64,000 nt of DNA from UBA10438 sp044238605. Its GTDB lineage: Bacteria; Bacteroidota; Ignavibacteria; Kapaibacteriales; Kapaibacteriaceae. The notes beneath the pieces are model-generated. The model searched no databases and was not told the DNA's origin. It saw only the letters and a list, made by a program, of their open reading frames with translations. The position numbers and the translations under genes were made by a program. The stretch is taken from assembly GCA_044238605.1 (NCBI GenBank), contig JBIICY010000003.1, positions 186,001 through 250,000 on the forward strand, read 5' to 3'. This document shows, one piece after another, positions 16,762-24,993 of this stretch; position 1 is the stretch's first letter, and each line of letters starts with the position of its first letter.

Positions 16762-17790
16762 GTGCTTGAAAGTTGCTCTTCGTTGGAACCGACCAAACCA
16801 CATCTCGTCATTGTTTTTACCGGCGGAACGATTGCGTCTACACTCGATAAGGAGTGGGGCGGAGTTATCCCTAGTATGTCGGGGGGTGAAATCCTCCTGC
16901 GAATTCCGGAGATACAGCAGCAAGCTCGTATCACAGTGCATGAGTATGGCTCGTTCCCTGGACCGCACATCACGCCGGAGCATATGCTCGAGTTGTCGCG
17001 GATCGTTCAGGCGTATGTGAACGATCCTTCAACTGACGGAGTGATCATAACGCACGGCACAGACACGCTTGAAGAAACCGCATATTTTCTGGACTCTACG
17101 CTGGACACAGCCAAGCCGGTTGTGGTTGTCGGTGCAATGCGCAACAGCAGCGAGCCGGACTGGGACGGTCCCCGGAATCTACGCGATGCCGTTACGGCCG
17201 CCTCATCCAAGCTAATACGAGGCTTGGGGGTAGTTGTGTGTCTTGGTGGGATCATCACAGCTGCATCCGAAACATCGAAAACGAATACTGAAGACTTATC
17301 TACGTTCGCCAGCTTCGATTTTGGGCCGCTAGGCAGGGTTACGAATGGTGTGGTGTTCGTGTATAGAAACCCGCAACATCGTCAGGTGTTCCGCGTCGAT
17401 CAATTGCCCACGTTTGTGCCGCTGCTCAAACTCTACGCCGGAATGGACGGACAGCTGATCTCAATGTGTCGTGAGCAGGGGGCGAACGGGTTTGTTATCG
17501 AAGCATTTGGCGTTGGCAACGTTACTCCAAGCGTTTTTTACGCAATCAAAGAAGTACTAGCCGCAGGTGTGCCGGTTGTCCTGGTTTCGCGGTGTCCTGT
17601 TGGCAGGGTAGAGCACATGTATGCGTACGAAGGGGCTGGCCGTCACCTTTACGAGGCAGGAGTGGTCTTTGCTGATTATCTCAATGGACAAAAGGCCAGA
17701 ATCAAGCTGCTATGTGCTCTAGGAGCAGGTATGATGCCTAGTCAGCTGAGAGAGATTTTTGAATGGACAGACGCCCAGGCAACTTCATGA
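16762..17790 (+). CDS. L-asparaginase (type I, cytoplasmic)
   Basis: 342 residues from GTG 16762; a TTG at 16783 is an alternative start. Hydrolyses asparagine to aspartate and ammonia. Seen: the first catalytic Thr in VFTGGTIAS, the second triad in HGTDTLEETAYFL (Thr and Asp), GAMRNSSEPDWDGPRNL, NGVVFVYR, LLKLYAGMDGQL, and VEAFGVGN-like IEAFGVGNVTPS. No signal peptide, so cytoplasmic. Its TGA overlaps the alanine racemase ATG (ATGA at 17787), and four genes from here to scpB overlap one another, suggesting a single operon. Confidence 0.93.
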   Translation: MLESCSSLEPTKPHLVIVFTGGTIASTLDKEWGGVIPSMSGGEILLRIPEIQQQARITVHEYGSFPGPHITPEHMLELSRIVQAYVNDPSTDGVIITHGTDTLEETAYFLDSTLDTAKPVVVVGAMRNSSEPDWDGPRNLRDAVTAASSKLIRGLGVVVCLGGIITAASETSKTNTEDLSTFASFDFGPLGRVTNGVVFVYRNPQHRQVFRVDQLPTFVPLLKLYAGMDGQLISMCREQGANGFVIEAFGVGNVTPSVFYAIKEVLAAGVPVVLVSRCPVGRVEHMYAYEGAGRHLYEAGVVFADYLNGQKARIKLLCALGAGMMPSQLREIFEWTDAQATS

Positions 17791-18950
17791 GAACAACGCA
17801 AGCTCACATAGATCTCACTGCGCTGCAGTGGAACCTTGAAGCTGTTCAACGACGAACAGACGGAGCGCGATTGCTCGGCATGGTCAAAGCCAATGCTTAT
17901 GGTCATGGTATCATACAAATTGCACAGGCACTGAGTGATCTTGGTGTGCACATGCTCGGCACGGCCTATCTTGGTGAAGCACGTGAACTTCGCAGTTGCG
18001 GCATTCAAACCGAGATAATCATTCTTACGCCTACAGAGGCGAACGAGGCAGAAGAAGTAGCCAGACATCAGTTCCACGTTGTGGCCTGTGATATTGATCA
18101 GATGCAGCTGATTTCAGATGCTGCATGTGCGCAGGGTGCTACAGTGCCTGTCCATCTGTACATCGACACAGGGATGATGCGGGAAGGATTCAGGTCTACA
18201 GAGGCTGTTGCTGCAGCAGAGCATCTTTCGAAGATGCCTGGGTTAAGGCTCGTGGGAGTCTGTACGCATTTTGCAACGGCAGATGATCCAACAAGCCCCT
18301 TTCTGCACCAGCAACTCACGGCGTTTGAATCTGCCATAGATCAACTAACAGTTGCAGGGTTCACCTTCGAGTACGTTCATGCGGCGAACTCAGGGGCATT
18401 ATGGATGAGCCGATCTACACATTTTACGATGGTTCGCACGGGGCTTTCATTGTATGGGTACGCCATCGGTGCTGAAACAGACGTGGCGCTCAGGCCCGTT
18501 CTCTCCCTGCGATCTACGATTATCTCGAAACGAAAGGCCTGGCCAGGGGAGTCGATCAGCTATGGCCAGCGCTACATCGTTACCGAAGAGTGCACGATCG
18601 TTACTGTACCCATTGGCTACGGTGATGGTTACCTTCGCGGCTTAACCGGCCATGCAGAGTGCATCATCAATGGCAGGAAGTACCCTGTTGTTGGATCGAT
18701 CTGTATGGATGAGCTGATGGTTAATATTGGAGCAGAAGATTATCCAGTTGGACAGGAAGTTGTATTGCTCGGCGCTCAATCGGCTTCGAACGGTGAGTTC
18801 GCAGCCATTGATGCTATCGAGCTTGCAGAAAAGGCTGGTACGATTCCATATGAAATCCTCACGGCTATCTCAGCCCGAGTGCCGAGGGTGTATCATGGAG
18901 GTACGGCAAGGCCCACTGACACCATAACAACAGAGTCACCGAATGTATAG
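17787..18950 (+). CDS. alr: Alanine racemase
   Basis: 387 residues from ATG 17787, overlapping the asparaginase stop; an ATG at 17763 would overlap it by 28 bases and is less likely. A PLP enzyme giving D-alanine for peptidoglycan. Seen: HIDLTALQWNL, PLP lysine in GMVKANAYGHG (Lys34), the D-x-GM motif IDTGMMREGF, CTHFATADD, HAANSGALW, GLSLYGY, the second catalytic Tyr in SISYGQRYIV, and GSICMDELMVNIG. The short C-terminal barrel is complete. The stop lies inside scpA. Confidence 0.96.
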   Translation: MRTTQAHIDLTALQWNLEAVQRRTDGARLLGMVKANAYGHGIIQIAQALSDLGVHMLGTAYLGEARELRSCGIQTEIIILTPTEANEAEEVARHQFHVVACDIDQMQLISDAACAQGATVPVHLYIDTGMMREGFRSTEAVAAAEHLSKMPGLRLVGVCTHFATADDPTSPFLHQQLTAFESAIDQLTVAGFTFEYVHAANSGALWMSRSTHFTMVRTGLSLYGYAIGAETDVALRPVLSLRSTIISKRKAWPGESISYGQRYIVTEECTIVTVPIGYGDGYLRGLTGHAECIINGRKYPVVGSICMDELMVNIGAEDYPVGQEVVLLGAQSASNGEFAAIDAIELAEKAGTIPYEILTAISARVPRVYHGGTARPTDTITTESPNV

Positions 18951-19731
18951 CGTACGCCTTGAGAATTTTGAGGGTCCACTCGATCTCCTGCTGTTCTTTA
19001 TCAAAAGAGATGAGCTGGATATCTATGATATCCCGATCGCTTCCATTACTCAGGAGTTCCTGGAGTATGTAAAAGTTCTGGAGATGCTGGATCTTGAACT
19101 CGCAGGGGAGTTCATCGTCATGGCCGCAATGCTGGTGCAGATCAAGGCTCAGATGCTACTGCCGCGAGAAGAGAAGCAGGGTATTGAACCTGGTATGATT
19201 GACGACGACGACCCTCGTGCAGAGCTGGTGCGCAGGCTTTTGGAATACAAACGCTACAGAGAAGCGTCAGATTCGCTCACGATATCTGCGGAAAATCAGA
19301 AGTATGTTCTTTACAGACAGGTTTTTGAGGCTGAAGAGATTCATGCATCAGAAAGTGGTTCGTACAGGAACGCAACTCTCTTTGACCTGTTAAAAGCGCT
19401 GAAACGGGCAATTGAAAAAGCTCCGGAGAAGTCAGAACCGCATGTTGTTACGCGGTTTCCAATTACAGTTGAGGAAAAGTCGGAGGAGATCCTCCACATC
19501 CTCAAAACAAAGACTGCAGCCCGGTTCTTCGAACTGGTTTCGGGACTTGCCAAGATGCACATTGTGGTAACGTTCCTGGCACTTCTTGAACTTGCTAAGC
19601 TTCAGCGCATTCGCGTGCAGCAGGACCTCCGGTTTGACGATATTGTTATCGTTGAGCGCAAAGAGGATGAGCCATCACCAGAACCATCAAATGATGAAGA
19701 GTCTGCATCAGACTCGGAGACACAATCATGA
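18943..19731 (+). CDS. scpA: Segregation and condensation protein A
   Basis: 262 residues. The kleisin subunit that bridges the SMC heads, with ScpB, in chromosome condensation. Seen: the family N-terminus YSVRLENFEGPLDLLLFFIKRDELDIYDIPIASITQEFL (described by position: residues 2-40), the PREE block after LVQIKAQMLL, and the winged-helix end FLALLELAKLQRIRVQQ. An acidic tail of about 25 residues follows. It starts 8 bases inside alr and its stop overlaps the scpB start (ATGA at 19728). Confidence 0.96.
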   Translation: MYSVRLENFEGPLDLLLFFIKRDELDIYDIPIASITQEFLEYVKVLEMLDLELAGEFIVMAAMLVQIKAQMLLPREEKQGIEPGMIDDDDPRAELVRRLLEYKRYREASDSLTISAENQKYVLYRQVFEAEEIHASESGSYRNATLFDLLKALKRAIEKAPEKSEPHVVTRFPITVEEKSEEILHILKTKTAARFFELVSGLAKMHIVVTFLALLELAKLQRIRVQQDLRFDDIVIVERKEDEPSPEPSNDEESASDSETQS

Positions 19732-20666
19732 CAGATCTAGAACAAGAAAAGTTTGAACAAGACGTAGCTACCCGCGAGCTACCTTACTTTTTTACTCTCG
19801 ACCGCAGCGAACAGATACGTGCTCTCGAAGCACTGATTTTTGCTAGCGAAGAACCGCTGTCTAATCGGTCGCTACATCGGTTGCTCGTGTTAGAAGATCC
19901 TACGCAACAGGATCCCGGACAGCAGCAGCTACCGCTTGATGGGGAAGCACCAGCTGTGCTCGAGGTTGTGTTGCCAACGTTTGATGTACCGAAGGGCTTT
20001 TTTGAAGAGCTTGTTGACGAGATAAATGATGATCTCGAGCGCTCCTCGCGTCCGTATAGGGTTGTCAAGATCGCAGGGGGCTTTCAGTTCGCCACCACGC
20101 CGCAACACGGCAACCTCGTTCAGAGACTTCTCAAGGCAAAGAACCGCAAGCGTCTTACGCAGGCTGCGATGGAGACGATTGCTATCATTGCCTATCGACA
20201 GCCTATCACAAAGGGCGAGGTTGACGCTATCCGCGGCGTCAATGCTGGTGAGGTAGTGAACTCACTGGTTGAGAAACAACTCGTTGCCATGGTTGGCAGA
20301 GCTGAAACTCCGGGTAAGCCCCTTCTCTACGGAACCACGGAGGAATTCCTTCGTGTGTTTGGACTGAATTCGCTCTCGGATTTGCCGAAACTGCGCGAGA
20401 TCGATGACCTTCTCAAGACCACGACAACGATGATTGATATGGATGAGACGATCTCAATTCAGACAGATCACCGTACACTCCGCAAACAGCTTGCACTTCT
20501 TTTGGATGGGGACCAAGCGCCTACAAGCGAGGAGTCTGTGACCGAGGCCACGTCAGGTGCGTATTGGGAACAGGCCTCCGATACTACTGTGGAGGCTGGT
20601 GACGCCACGGACGACGAAGAGTCCAACGATCAACCTCAGTCGGATTCGATTACGAGCCCATCGTAA
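19728..20666 (+). CDS. scpB: Segregation and condensation protein B
   Basis: 312 residues, longer than the usual 180-200. Two winged-helix domains are visible: the first around ALEALIFASEEPLS and RPYRVVKIAGGFQFATTP, the second around TQAAMETIAIIAYRQPITKGEVDAIRGVN and GKPLLYGTTEEFLRVFGLNSLSDLP. Extra parts are a Gln/Pro-rich insertion in the first domain (about residues 60-85) and an acidic Ser/Thr tail after residue 260. It works with ScpA and SMC. The last 31 bases overlap, antisense, the end of the MBL-fold gene. Confidence 0.95.
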   Translation: MTDLEQEKFEQDVATRELPYFFTLDRSEQIRALEALIFASEEPLSNRSLHRLLVLEDPTQQDPGQQQLPLDGEAPAVLEVVLPTFDVPKGFFEELVDEINDDLERSSRPYRVVKIAGGFQFATTPQHGNLVQRLLKAKNRKRLTQAAMETIAIIAYRQPITKGEVDAIRGVNAGEVVNSLVEKQLVAMVGRAETPGKPLLYGTTEEFLRVFGLNSLSDLPKLREIDDLLKTTTTMIDMDETISIQTDHRTLRKQLALLLDGDQAPTSEESVTEATSGAYWEQASDTTVEAGDATDDEESNDQPQSDSITSPS

Positions 20667-21409
20667 GCAAACATCACACCTTCGGGTAGTAGCTTGCTAT
20701 CTCGCTCATGCAGGATTTGATGCGCGATGTGGGTGAGGTACGTACGCTTCGGACGAAGCATCTCTACTACTGCGAGCGACTCATCAATCATAAAATGAGT
20801 AGGGTGGGGTTCCCACCGTAAGCCGTCGATGATCAGGACATCCAGATCTTGAAGCAAATCGATCGATGTCTCTGGTATGTGGTTCGTATCTGTACAGTAT
20901 GCAACGGATCCGAAACGATATCCATTGACACGCAATTGTCTGCCGTGACGCAACGGTATTGGTACAATCGGGAGATCTTCGACATGGAACGGGGCTGCAT
21001 CGATCTCTTTGATGTCAACACTAGGTACCGAGGCGCCTGTAGATTCTACTAGTCCGAATGCGTACGGAAACGTGCTCCGAAGAACTGTCGCCGTTTCGTT
21101 CATAGCATAGATTTCAACTGCCTTTCCGCTTCGAAAGGCATATGGTCGAAGATCATCGAATCCGCCAATATGGTCGAAATGATGATGCGTGTAGACTACG
21201 GCGTCAATGTCGAGAACATTGTTAAACAACATCTGCTGACGGAAGTCGGCAGATGTGTCTACGACTACCGTTGCGGCATCGGAGCGCACCAACAATGATG
21301 TTCGTAGTCGCTTATCTTTGGGATCCATGCTGGTACAGGTAGCACACTCACACGCTACTGTCGGAACGCCCGTTGACGTTCCGCTGCCAAGCACGGTAAA
21401 CTGCATCAT
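20636..21409 (-). CDS. MBL-fold metallo-hydrolase (PhnP-like)
   Basis: 257 residues. Metallo-beta-lactamase fold hydrolase. Seen: FTVLGSGTSTGVPTVACECATC at the N-terminus (with Cys residues as in PhnP-like proteins), DTSADFRQQML, the metal motif THHHFDHIGGFDDLRP, CTDTNHIP, and LTHIAHQI near the end. PhnP-group members are cyclic phosphodiesterases; the substrate here is not known. Its start overlaps the lipA stop by four bases, so it is translated after lipA in the same transcript. It ends 31 bases inside scpB on the other strand. Confidence 0.85.
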   Translation of the reverse strand: MMQFTVLGSGTSTGVPTVACECATCTSMDPKDKRLRTSLLVRSDAATVVVDTSADFRQQMLFNNVLDIDAVVYTHHHFDHIGGFDDLRPYAFRSGKAVEIYAMNETATVLRSTFPYAFGLVESTGASVPSVDIKEIDAAPFHVEDLPIVPIPLRHGRQLRVNGYRFGSVAYCTDTNHIPETSIDLLQDLDVLIIDGLRWEPHPTHFMIDESLAVVEMLRPKRTYLTHIAHQILHERDSKLLPEGVMFAYDGLVIESD

Positions 21410-22281
21410 ACGTGGCGTTCAGCGTGATAGGAGCTGCGTACCAGAGGACCCGACTCTACGATGTTGAATCCCATCTTGAGGCCTTCGACTTCGTAGTGTT
21501 TAAACTCGTCCGGATGCACGAATCGATCTACAGGCAAATGGTTCTTTGTTGGCTGAAGGTACTGGCCTAGAGTGAGAACATCTACTTGCACCTTGATCAG
21601 CTCATTCATGACATCCAAGATCTCAGACGGTGTTTCTCCAAGCCCGAGCATGATGCCAGTTTTTGTTCTCATTCCTTGCCGCTTAGATTCTGCAAGGACG
21701 TCTAATGTCCAGTGGAAACGGCCCTGCGGACGAACATGTTTGTACAGTCTTGGTACAGTCTCGGTATTATGATTCAGAATGTCTGGCTTTGCATCGATGA
21801 TTCGTTGAAGATTGGCCATGTTCCCTTTAAAATCGGGAACAAGAACTTCGATCGTTGTTTCTGGCGATAGCTCACGAGATAGCACAATCGTCTCAGCCCA
21901 GATCGTAGAGCCGCCATCCTTTAACTCGTCTCTATTCACAGATGTAATAACAGCATGCTTAAGATTCATTGAGGCAATCGCTTCAGCTACCCGCCGAGGT
22001 TCATCGTAATCAACAGGGAGGGGGCGGCCAGTCTTTACGGCGCAGAAGCCGCAGGATCTCGTGCACGTATCGCCGTGAATCATGAAGGTGGCAGTGCCAG
22101 CATTCCAACATTCCGTGATATTGGGGCAGCGTGCTTCTTCACACACGGTATGGAGTGCCTTTGATCGCATCATCGATTTAATGCGGGCATAATCCTCACC
22201 GCCGGGGGCACGTACCTTGAGCCATTCCGGACGTCTAGCTTGTTGCTCTTGTGGAGTTATTACGGGCAGGTCGAGTATCAT
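21406..22281 (-). CDS. lipA: Lipoyl synthase
   Basis: 291 residues. A radical SAM enzyme inserting two sulfurs into octanoyl groups to make lipoate. Auxiliary cluster cysteines are Cys47, Cys52 and Cys58 (VCEEARCPNITEC); the radical SAM cluster is Cys73, Cys77, Cys80 (CTRSCGFC). SVNRDELKDGG, HNTETVPRLY, MLGLGETPSEI and the end RSSYHAERHV with the conserved Ser ligand are all present. Preceded 22 bases upstream by the TolB-like secreted protein gene and coupled downstream to the MBL-fold gene. Confidence 0.97.
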   Translation of the reverse strand: MILDLPVITPQEQQARRPEWLKVRAPGGEDYARIKSMMRSKALHTVCEEARCPNITECWNAGTATFMIHGDTCTRSCGFCAVKTGRPLPVDYDEPRRVAEAIASMNLKHAVITSVNRDELKDGGSTIWAETIVLSRELSPETTIEVLVPDFKGNMANLQRIIDAKPDILNHNTETVPRLYKHVRPQGRFHWTLDVLAESKRQGMRTKTGIMLGLGETPSEILDVMNELIKVQVDVLTLGQYLQPTKNHLPVDRFVHPDEFKHYEVEGLKMGFNIVESGPLVRSSYHAERHV

Positions 22282-22303
22282 ACTGTTGCTGGGAGGTAAT
22301 GTT

Positions 22304-22792
22304 CTATTGTAGTGCAGGAGTAATCCGCTTGACGATAGGTCGAATTGCCTCCAGATATGTTGTAGGCATCTTATAGAGGTCTTTGGCCTGATTGGTCTGA
22401 TCTGCGAGCATGGACTCCATGTCGTAGACGTAACAGTTGATCAGCACTCGTTCGCCCCGTAACTGAAAGTTCCCCTGAACAGCCTTTTTCACGCCAAGAC
22501 TACGAACGGCCTTCCACATATCCGATTCATACTGTGGATTTGAGGGATCCAGATTGAGTGCTGCAATAGCCAGCTCAACACTGTCAGGTGGTACGATGTA
22601 GTAGGCGGCGGAACTGGGATCCTGCGCCAGCAGAGCACTGCGGAGTGAATCAGCAAACTGAAGACACCAAACATTGTATTTGATGTCGTGGTCCATGTTC
22701 CTAAATGGTAGCACAGCGATGCGTGATTGTGCCGAAGCTGCCGCTGCTCCAACAACAAACGTGAGCAGGAACAGGAGAATAAGTCGTTTCAT
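22304..22792 (-). CDS. Secreted protein with TolB-like N-terminal domain
   Basis: 162 residues with a clear signal peptide (MKRLILLFLLTFVVGAAAASAQ, cleavage likely after SAQ). The mature part resembles the TolB amino-terminal/FlgO-type fold: IAVLPFRNMD, FADSLRSALL, a helix with RSLGVKKAVQGNF, then RGERVLINCYVYD. No catalytic site. GGAGG lies eight bases before the ATG. Role unknown; such domains occur in periplasmic scaffold and envelope-stress proteins. It is the first gene of a run into lipA. Confidence 0.7.
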   Translation of the reverse strand: MKRLILLFLLTFVVGAAAASAQSRIAVLPFRNMDHDIKYNVWCLQFADSLRSALLAQDPSSAAYYIVPPDSVELAIAALNLDPSNPQYESDMWKAVRSLGVKKAVQGNFQLRGERVLINCYVYDMESMLADQTNQAKDLYKMPTTYLEAIRPIVKRITPALQ

Positions 22793-22854
22793 GAGCGCCC
22801 TCCAAGTGTGTCAATGCATACGCCACGAGGTCCCGAATGGTTCCGTCGTGGATG

Positions 22855-22862
22855 CAAAACTA
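22855..22862 (-). promoter_or_regulatory. Candidate -7 promoter element for the TolB-like gene and lipA
   Basis: TAGTTTTG on the minus strand (perfect TAnnTTTG), 62 bases before the ATG at 22792 and just past the rnpB 3' end. No obvious -33 TTTG box. Confidence 0.4.
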
Positions 22863-22886
22863 CTGCGCGACTGCGTGATTGTGATC

Positions 22887-23298
22887 GGAGATGCCTGTAA
22901 GCCGAATTCTGTCTTCTCGCAGAGCGAGGAGGCAGTTATTTATCTGGGATCAGCGTCGCCGCTAACCTCAAGCAACCTACCCGAACGAGGTTACCCTGGG
23001 GTAAAACGCACGAACAGCGCGTTAACACATGTGTTCCTCGTTCTGCTTGGTCTTGCTCCGTGCGGGGTTTGCCGATCCGGTTAGTTGCCCAACCGATGGT
23101 AGGCTCTTACCCTGCCATTTCACCCTTACCCCGGACTCTGCGAGCAGAGCCCGAGGCGGTATCTTTCTGTTGCACTTTCCGTTGGCTCGAAACGGATTAC
23201 TCCGCCCCTTACCACCTTCCTGTTAGGAAGCGCACTGTTCTATGGAGTTCGGACTTTCCTCCCTGAAACGATGTTCAAGGCAACTGCCCGGCATCCCC
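22887..23298 (-). ncRNA. rnpB: RNase P RNA (class A)
   Basis: About 412 bases. The catalytic RNA that trims the 5' ends of tRNA precursors. On the minus strand it reads GGGGATGCCGGGC at the 5' end, then the conserved GAGGAAAGTCCG block (CR-I), and near the 3' end ACAGAATTCGGCTTA followed by GGCATCTCC, which pairs with the 5' end to form P1. Interior blocks such as CCTAACAGGAAGG and the J-region before the 3' end also fit. Ends are placed from P1 pairing and may be off by a few bases. It follows the zinc-ribbon gene by 34 bases on the same strand. Confidence 0.93.
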
Positions 23299-23332
23299 GA
23301 AAACAATACACGCTGATCGTTGATGTTCTGCG

Positions 23333-24076
23333 TTACTTGTATTCTTCCATTACTGCATCGATCTCTGCTTCTACATCGTCGGTAAACAGAATGCGGCCGC
23401 AGTTTTCGCATGTGTACATTTTGTCGCGCTGATACTTCATTTCCATGATCCGCTGCGATGGAATTGCCGAGTAGCAGCCACTGCACGAATTACGACGAAT
23501 CGCAACTGCCGCGTTGGAATGGAACTGTCTGATGCGCTCGTACTCCAGCTCGAGAGTATCATCAAGTTTTGTGATGAGCTTTAGTCGAACATCGATGTAC
23601 TGTCTCATTTCATCGTTATGATCGCCGCTCAGGTGTGCAAGCTCCTGTTCCTTGTCAGTCAGCTTCGACTGTGCTTCAGCCAGCAGTGTCTCCTGTTGTG
23701 TAAGAGTCTGACGCAGGTTCTCCTCACGAACACCAGCTGTACGCAAGCGTTCCTCAAGTGTGGCACGTTCATGCTTGAGATGCTCGATCTCTTTCGTAAT
23801 CGCATCAAACTCGCGATTGTTCTTTACCTGAAACTGCTGCTTTGCAAGGCGTTGTTCCTTGTCCTGGCTTTCCTGCATTGTGACATGTGCTGTGCCACGC
23901 AGGTGATCTAGATCTGTTATTGACTGTTGCGTGGTCTCTACGTCAGTCAGGCGTTCCTTTACGAGTGCCTCAAGTTTTTTCACTTCCTGTGGGAGGTCGC
24001 CAAGTTCGTCGTGCAGTTCATCAAGTTGCGAGTCTACGGCTGCAAGTTGAGCCAAAAGCTGAATTTGTTGTTCCAT
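23333..24076 (-). CDS. C4-type zinc-ribbon coiled-coil protein (DUF164/CT398 type)
   Basis: 247 residues. About residues 1-175 form long coiled-coil heptads rich in Glu, Gln, Lys and Leu; the C-terminus carries a four-Cys ribbon, CSGCYSAIPSQ and YTCENCGRILF. Proteins of this kind are nucleic-acid-associated or scaffold-like, function not established. The gene lies between the Nif3-family gene and rnpB, an order seen in other bacteria. A GAAGGGA site lies before the ATG at 24076. Confidence 0.85.
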   Translation of the reverse strand: MEQQIQLLAQLAAVDSQLDELHDELGDLPQEVKKLEALVKERLTDVETTQQSITDLDHLRGTAHVTMQESQDKEQRLAKQQFQVKNNREFDAITKEIEHLKHERATLEERLRTAGVREENLRQTLTQQETLLAEAQSKLTDKEQELAHLSGDHNDEMRQYIDVRLKLITKLDDTLELEYERIRQFHSNAAVAIRRNSCSGCYSAIPSQRIMEMKYQRDKMYTCENCGRILFTDDVEAEIDAVMEEYK

Positions 24077-24109
24077 GGAAGTCCCTTCGTAGTAAAACCG
24101 GTTAGTTTC

Positions 24110-24916
24110 TCAATTGTTCGTTGGGGTATAGTACTCAACTGGTGATGTTCGAACGCTGCTCGAAAAAATCGTGCATGCATCACGCAGTGAGTGGAAAGAT
24201 TCTCGAAGTCCATCCGGAACAAACTGCTCCATCTCGTAATGTCCGGGATCGATTAATCCGATTGTATCTGTTGCGGCGTGAAAGTCGTGATACTTCACAT
24301 CAGCTGTGATGAACACATCTGCTCTGCATTGAACTGCAAGCCGGTAGAACGACATCCCACTGCCGGCAACTATTGCCACACGCGATACCCTGTTCGTTGC
24401 TGGTCTGGAAAATCGCACAGGTGCACCTGTAACAGTGGCAATCTGTTCGATCAATTCGTGGAACTCCATGCTGCACGAGGTCACAAGACCAATCCCAAAT
24501 GCCTCGGGGTGAACTGCATCTGGGGTATTGGTGACTGCCTGTAGTGGATGCTCAATTGTGAGTCCAAGTTTCTGTGCTAGGATCGCGTTTGTGCCTTGCG
24601 GAAATGCATCAAATGATGTGTGCACTGATATGACGGAAATGTCTGCCCGTACAAGTCGGGCAACCAAGCGCGCAACTCTGTCTTGTCCGGCAATAGCGGT
24701 CAGTGGAGCATAAATCAGAGGATGAAACGTTACAATGGTATTACATCCTAGGTTCAGAGCTTCGTCAACTACCGCATCGGTAATCTCCATGCAGGTAAGT
24801 ACCTTCGACACAATTCCGCTGGAGGAGGCCACTTGTATACCAATGGGGTCTCCCGGCATTGCTGTTGCCGGCGGAAGGATCTGCTGGATGCGATGGAGAA
24901 AATCGGAAAGGGTCAT
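24110..24916 (-). CDS. Nif3-like dinuclear metal centre protein
   Basis: 268 residues. YbgI/Nif3 family, a toroid-forming hexamer with a two-metal site; the biochemical role is uncertain (often mis-named GTP cyclohydrolase I type 2). Seen: AMPGDPIGIQV, CMEITDAVVDEAL, VTFHPLIYAPL (His), SVHTSFDAFPQGTNAILAQ (His and Asp), VAGSGMSF, DVFITADVKYHDFH and DPGHYEMEQFV. Conserved metal ligands are therefore complete. First gene of the run Nif3, zinc ribbon, rnpB. Confidence 0.92.
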   Translation of the reverse strand: MTLSDFLHRIQQILPPATAMPGDPIGIQVASSSGIVSKVLTCMEITDAVVDEALNLGCNTIVTFHPLIYAPLTAIAGQDRVARLVARLVRADISVISVHTSFDAFPQGTNAILAQKLGLTIEHPLQAVTNTPDAVHPEAFGIGLVTSCSMEFHELIEQIATVTGAPVRFSRPATNRVSRVAIVAGSGMSFYRLAVQCRADVFITADVKYHDFHAATDTIGLIDPGHYEMEQFVPDGLRESFHSLRDACTIFSSSVRTSPVEYYTPTNN

Positions 24917-24976
24917 TAACGGCTAAACTACAGAAATTGAAAGGATTAGCAATGTTATCCACATCGACATCATGTG

Positions 24977-24984
24977 TAGATTTG
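24977..24984 (+). promoter_or_regulatory. Possible -7 promoter element before the outer-membrane-like gene
   Basis: TAGATTTG matches TAnnTTTG exactly, but lies only nine bases from the ATG at 24994; if used, the mRNA would be almost leaderless. The motif may be chance. Confidence 0.3.
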
Positions 24985-24993
24985 TACTGAAAA

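Noticed and set aside
22918..23266. Short open frames on both strands between the TolB-like and zinc-ribbon genes
   Set aside because: They lie within the RNase P RNA and show no protein family resemblance.
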